From an uncultured Collinsella sp. (GTDB lineage Bacteria; Actinomycetota; Coriobacteriia; Coriobacteriales; Coriobacteriaceae), in NCBI GenBank assembly GCA_902468695.1, contig CABQZS010000207.1, forward strand, positions 1 through 8,156: 8,156 bases of DNA, read 5' to 3'. A program made the position numbers and the translations under genes. Within the stretch, counting starts at the first letter, position 1. Every line of letters begins with the position of its first letter. Under the pieces are notes generated by a model that made no database searches, was not told where the DNA came from, and was given only the letters and a program-made list of their open reading frames with translations. This document shows positions 5,735-8,156 of the stretch, piece after piece.

Positions 5735-5766
5735 CTATTACTATTATTAAGATATTTATATCTATA
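5735..5766 (+). other. DNA unwinding element with DnaA-trio-like array
   Basis: The plus strand reads CTATTACTATTATTA (5735-5749), so the complementary strand read 3' to 5' is GAT-AAT-GAT-AAT-AAT. These are five consecutive matches to the DnaA-trio pattern 3'-[G/A]A[T/A]-5' described for Bacillus subtilis. It is followed directly by an AT-only-like tract (AAGATATTTATATCTATAG). The nearest box-like site (TAATCAACA) ends 12 bases upstream. The order box, short mixed spacer, trio, AT tract matches the B. subtilis unwinding module. This is the likely site of strand opening. Confidence 0.72.
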
Positions 5767-5781
5767 GAAAGGTATTAAAAG

Positions 5782-6885
5782 ATGAAGTTCACCGTCAGCC
5801 AGAGCTCGCTTACACAAGCCATCGGCGTCGTTATGAAGGGTGTCGCTTCGGCATCCACCCTTCCCATCCTGTCGGGCGTGCTCGTCAAGGCGCAAGACGG
5901 CATCTTGGAATTCCAGACCTCTAACTACACCATCTCGATCCGCCATCGCATCGCAGCGCATGTCGAAGAAGAGGGCGAGATGGTAATCCCCTGTAAGATG
6001 CTCTCCAATATCACCAAGACCCTCCCCGATGCCCCGGTCACCTTTGAGCTGTCCGAGCGCCAGGTGCTGATTGGTTGCGAGAAGAGCTCATTCCGCCTGA
6101 ACACACTCGATGCCAATGACTTCCCCGAGTTTCCGGCCTATGCCATCGAGAGTGCCGTGGAACTGCCGACCGATATCTTGTCCGAGATGGTCGGCCGCGT
6201 ATGGCGCGTCACCTCGACCGACAAGGCCCGCCCCATCCTGGGCGGCGTGCATATGAAGGTCGAGAACAACACCGTGCGCCTGGTGGCGACCGATTCCTTC
6301 CGCTTGGCCGTGTGCGATACGCAGGTCGAGACCTCGACCCTCGAGGGTTCCTTTGAGCTCAACGTTCCGGCCGACGCCTTTAACGACGCGCTGAACATCA
6401 TGGCCAGCCAGGCGACCATCATGATCGGGGCTACCGACACCCAGGTCGTCTTCGAGGCCGGCAACACCACCTACGTGTCGCGCCGCATCGAGGGCGTGTA
6501 CCCCAACTACAAGCAGCTCATCCCCGATTCGTGCGTGACGAGCGTCAAGATCGACGTCGCCGCCTTTAACGCCGCCCTCAAGCGCGTGGCCGTTATCGCG
6601 AGCGCCAACCCCGCTGTCAAGTTCGAGATCGATGTCGAGAACGGGCAGATGGGCCTGTCCTCCATTTCCAATGACCAGGACCTTGCGCAGGAGACGATCG
6701 ATGTCGAGGCCGAGGGCGAGTCGGGTACCATCGCCTTCAACTACCACTACATCTTCGGCTGCCTCAATGCCCTGTCCAAGGAGAAGGAGATCACACTGGA
6801 GCTCAAGAGCTACTCGCAGGCGGGCATCTTCAAGTCCTACGACAAGATCAACTACCTGTACCTGGTCATGCCGGTCCGCATCTAG
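5782..6885 (+). CDS. dnaN: DNA polymerase III beta sliding clamp
   Basis: A 367-residue beta clamp that encircles DNA and tethers polymerase III and other partners at the replication fork. The three-fold repeated clamp architecture is indicated by its full length and motifs: RPILGGVHMKV (150-160), the conserved VATDSFRLA (168-176), RRIEGVYPNYKQLIP (234-248) and the terminal VMPVRI, which forms part of the peptide-binding pocket. The ATG has GAAAGG 9 bases upstream. It follows the oriC unwinding tract, so its promoter overlaps or lies within the right oriC half; no clean -35/-10 pair was found. recF follows 10 bases later. Confidence 0.98.
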   Translation: MKFTVSQSSLTQAIGVVMKGVASASTLPILSGVLVKAQDGILEFQTSNYTISIRHRIAAHVEEEGEMVIPCKMLSNITKTLPDAPVTFELSERQVLIGCEKSSFRLNTLDANDFPEFPAYAIESAVELPTDILSEMVGRVWRVTSTDKARPILGGVHMKVENNTVRLVATDSFRLAVCDTQVETSTLEGSFELNVPADAFNDALNIMASQATIMIGATDTQVVFEAGNTTYVSRRIEGVYPNYKQLIPDSCVTSVKIDVAAFNAALKRVAVIASANPAVKFEIDVENGQMGLSSISNDQDLAQETIDVEAEGESGTIAFNYHYIFGCLNALSKEKEITLELKSYSQAGIFKSYDKINYLYLVMPVRI

Positions 6886-6895
6886 CAACCGTCCT

Positions 6896-8002
6896 ATGAC
6901 CATGTTCGCCCGCGATCTTTCCGTCGCGCACTACCGCAGCTTCGATAGCTATCGCCTTGCCCTGGATGAGGGCGTGACGATACTTGCGGGACCCAACGCG
7001 GCGGGAAAGACCAATCTCATAGAGGCACTGCAGCTGCTGACGAGCGGCGCCTCGTTTAGGCATCCGACCGCAGCCGAGCTCGTCCATGACGGCGTGGGCT
7101 CGTGCAAGGTCGAGCTGAGGCTCGAGGGCGACGGCCGCGTGCTCGATATGGGATTGAACGCGGAGGACGGTAAGCGCTCGTTTAGCCGCAACGGCAAGAG
7201 ATGTTCTGCCGCCGGTGTGCGCGGGGTTCTGCCGAGCGTGCTGTTTTGTCCCGACCATCTGGACATGGTTAAGCGAGGCGCCAGTGTGCGCCGCGCCGCC
7301 CTCGATGACTTTGGCATGCAACTGAGCGCACGCTATGCCGATCTTGCGAGCACCTATGGGCGCTGCGTGACCCAGCGTAACGCCTTGCTCAAGGAGACCT
7401 GGTGCTGCCGCGAGATGCTCGGCGCGTGGAACGATTCGATTGCCCGCGCGGGCTCGGCCCTGCTCGTGCACCGGTTGGCCCTGCTCGACCGGCTGGCGGG
7501 CCATGTGCACACTGCCTACGGGCAAGTGGCGTCCGGCGAGGCTGCCAACGTGACCTATACGTCCACACTGGGGGATTTGCCCCAGGTCGAGGATCGCGAG
7601 GAGCTGAAGGGCTGGGCGTACGAGCGCATGCTTGCTGCCCTTGATGAGCACGCCGACGAGGAAATTCGCCGCGGCGTGACGTTGGTGGGACCGCATCGCG
7701 ATGAGATTGAGTTTACCGTGGCGGGTCGCTCCGCCCGCTCGTTTGCCAGCCAAGGCCAGCAGCGAACGTTGGTGCTGGCCTGGAAGGTGGCGGAGGTGGC
7801 CGTGGCTCGCGATGTCTTGGGCACCGCCCCACTGCTGCTTTTGGACGACGTGATGAGCGAGCTCGATGGCGAGCGTCGCGGTGCTTTCCTGCGGCTGATC
7901 GGCGATGATATCCAGACGGTCATAACCACGACCAACCTGGGGTATTTTACCGATGACCTGCTTGATCGAGCCAAGGTGGTGAGCATGGGTGAGACGTGCT
8001 AA
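6896..8002 (+). CDS. recF: DNA replication and repair protein RecF
   Basis: A 368-residue SMC-like ATPase that with RecO and RecR loads RecA at gaps and stalled forks. Walker A is G32-P-N-A-A-G-K38-T39-N. The ABC signature is SQGQQR (285-290) and Walker B is LLLLDD (313-318), followed by VMSELD. GPHRDE (265-270) is also typical of the family. Two ATG codons compete: 6896 (MTMF) and 6902 (MFARDLSVAHYRSF). The second aligns best with other RecF N-termini, and neither has a Shine-Dalgarno, so the start is uncertain by two codons. It lies 10 bases after dnaN and is probably translated from the same mRNA. The 3' end overlaps the next gene by 14 bases. Confidence 0.96.
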   Translation: MTMFARDLSVAHYRSFDSYRLALDEGVTILAGPNAAGKTNLIEALQLLTSGASFRHPTAAELVHDGVGSCKVELRLEGDGRVLDMGLNAEDGKRSFSRNGKRCSAAGVRGVLPSVLFCPDHLDMVKRGASVRRAALDDFGMQLSARYADLASTYGRCVTQRNALLKETWCCREMLGAWNDSIARAGSALLVHRLALLDRLAGHVHTAYGQVASGEAANVTYTSTLGDLPQVEDREELKGWAYERMLAALDEHADEEIRRGVTLVGPHRDEIEFTVAGRSARSFASQGQQRTLVLAWKVAEVAVARDVLGTAPLLLLDDVMSELDGERRGAFLRLIGDDIQTVITTTNLGYFTDDLLDRAKVVSMGETC

Positions 8003-8156
8003 TTACGAGCGCGAGAGCGAAACGGTCGCCTTCGGTGGGTTTTTGAACGCAGAGCGCCAGCGCATCCTGGCGGCCGCGACACCTGAGCGCCGCGCGCAGA
8101 TGGAGGCTGCCGAGGAGTCGCGCGCGGTCTATCGCGCGTGGAACGCGGTGTGCTCG
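7989..8156 (+). CDS. DUF721 (DciA-like) protein, 5' part only
   Basis: An open frame begins with GTG inside the end of recF and runs to the window edge, giving 56 residues. An in-frame TGA at 7980-7982 makes this GTG the first usable start. AAGGTGG (7973-7979) lies 9 bases upstream as a plausible ribosome binding site. The protein is charged and helical, with AVYRAWNAV near the visible end, where DUF721 proteins carry a conserved Trp. In Actinomycetota the gene after recF is usually DciA, which helps load or support the replicative helicase. The assignment rests mainly on position, because the diagnostic C-terminal part is outside the window. Confidence 0.65.
   Translation, partial: MRRANYERESETVAFGGFLNAERQRILAAATPERRAQMEAAEESRAVYRAWNAVCS

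Noticed and set aside
6632..6895. Upstream extension of the recF frame into dnaN
   Set aside because: The extension is Ser/Arg/Thr-rich out-of-frame dnaN sequence. RecF homology begins only at 6896-6902.
6088..7753. Two long minus-strand open frames opposite dnaN and recF
   Set aside because: They lie entirely opposite well-supported genes and have no recognisable motif or start signal.

Overview
This window is the replication-origin region of a moderately GC-rich bacterial chromosome. The gene order is rpmH-rnpA-yidD-yidC-jag on the minus strand, facing away from dnaA-dnaN-recF-(DUF721/DciA-like) on the plus strand. The recF-DciA pair, the short YidC without a lipobox and the base composition point to Actinomycetota. 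The arrangement and protein flavour suggest a Coriobacteriia member (Collinsella or a relative), but the lineage is inferred from memory of such genomes, not tested.

Left arm (minus strand, about 59-2339): a consensus-like promoter (TTGACA-18-TACAAT) reads into rpmH, then rnpA, yidD (ATGA overlap with rnpA), yidC and jag. The operon ends at a perfect 12-bp hairpin followed by a T-run. It links ribosome protein L34, tRNA 5' processing, membrane-protein insertion and an RNA-binding KH/R3H protein. A strong Shine-Dalgarno beyond the terminator hints at a further minus-strand gene starting at the window edge.

Centre (2238-2582): a 345-base divergent intergenic region. It holds the left DnaA-box cluster (core TTTTCAACA), an element repeated near dnaN, and a 12-bp inverted repeat whose half-site recurs just before the next gene.

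Right arm (plus strand, 2583-8156): the first gene is not one of the standard origin genes. It encodes a GHKL-type ATPase domain, a Gln/Pro/Tyr-rich low-complexity linker and a C-terminal winged-helix-like domain, and it sits 15 bases before dnaA. Two DnaA-box-like sequences lie inside its linker codons. Then come dnaA (GTG start, long Ala/Pro linker), a 238-base dnaA-dnaN spacer with the right box cluster, a DnaA-trio-like array and an AT-rich unwinding tract, then dnaN, recF and the start of a DciA-like gene cut by the window edge.

The most interesting material is the GHKL/winged-helix protein within the bipartite origin, the non-canonical DnaA box (position 6 A, not C) alongside an Asn for Asp change in the DnaA recognition loop, and the DnaA-trio upstream of dnaN.
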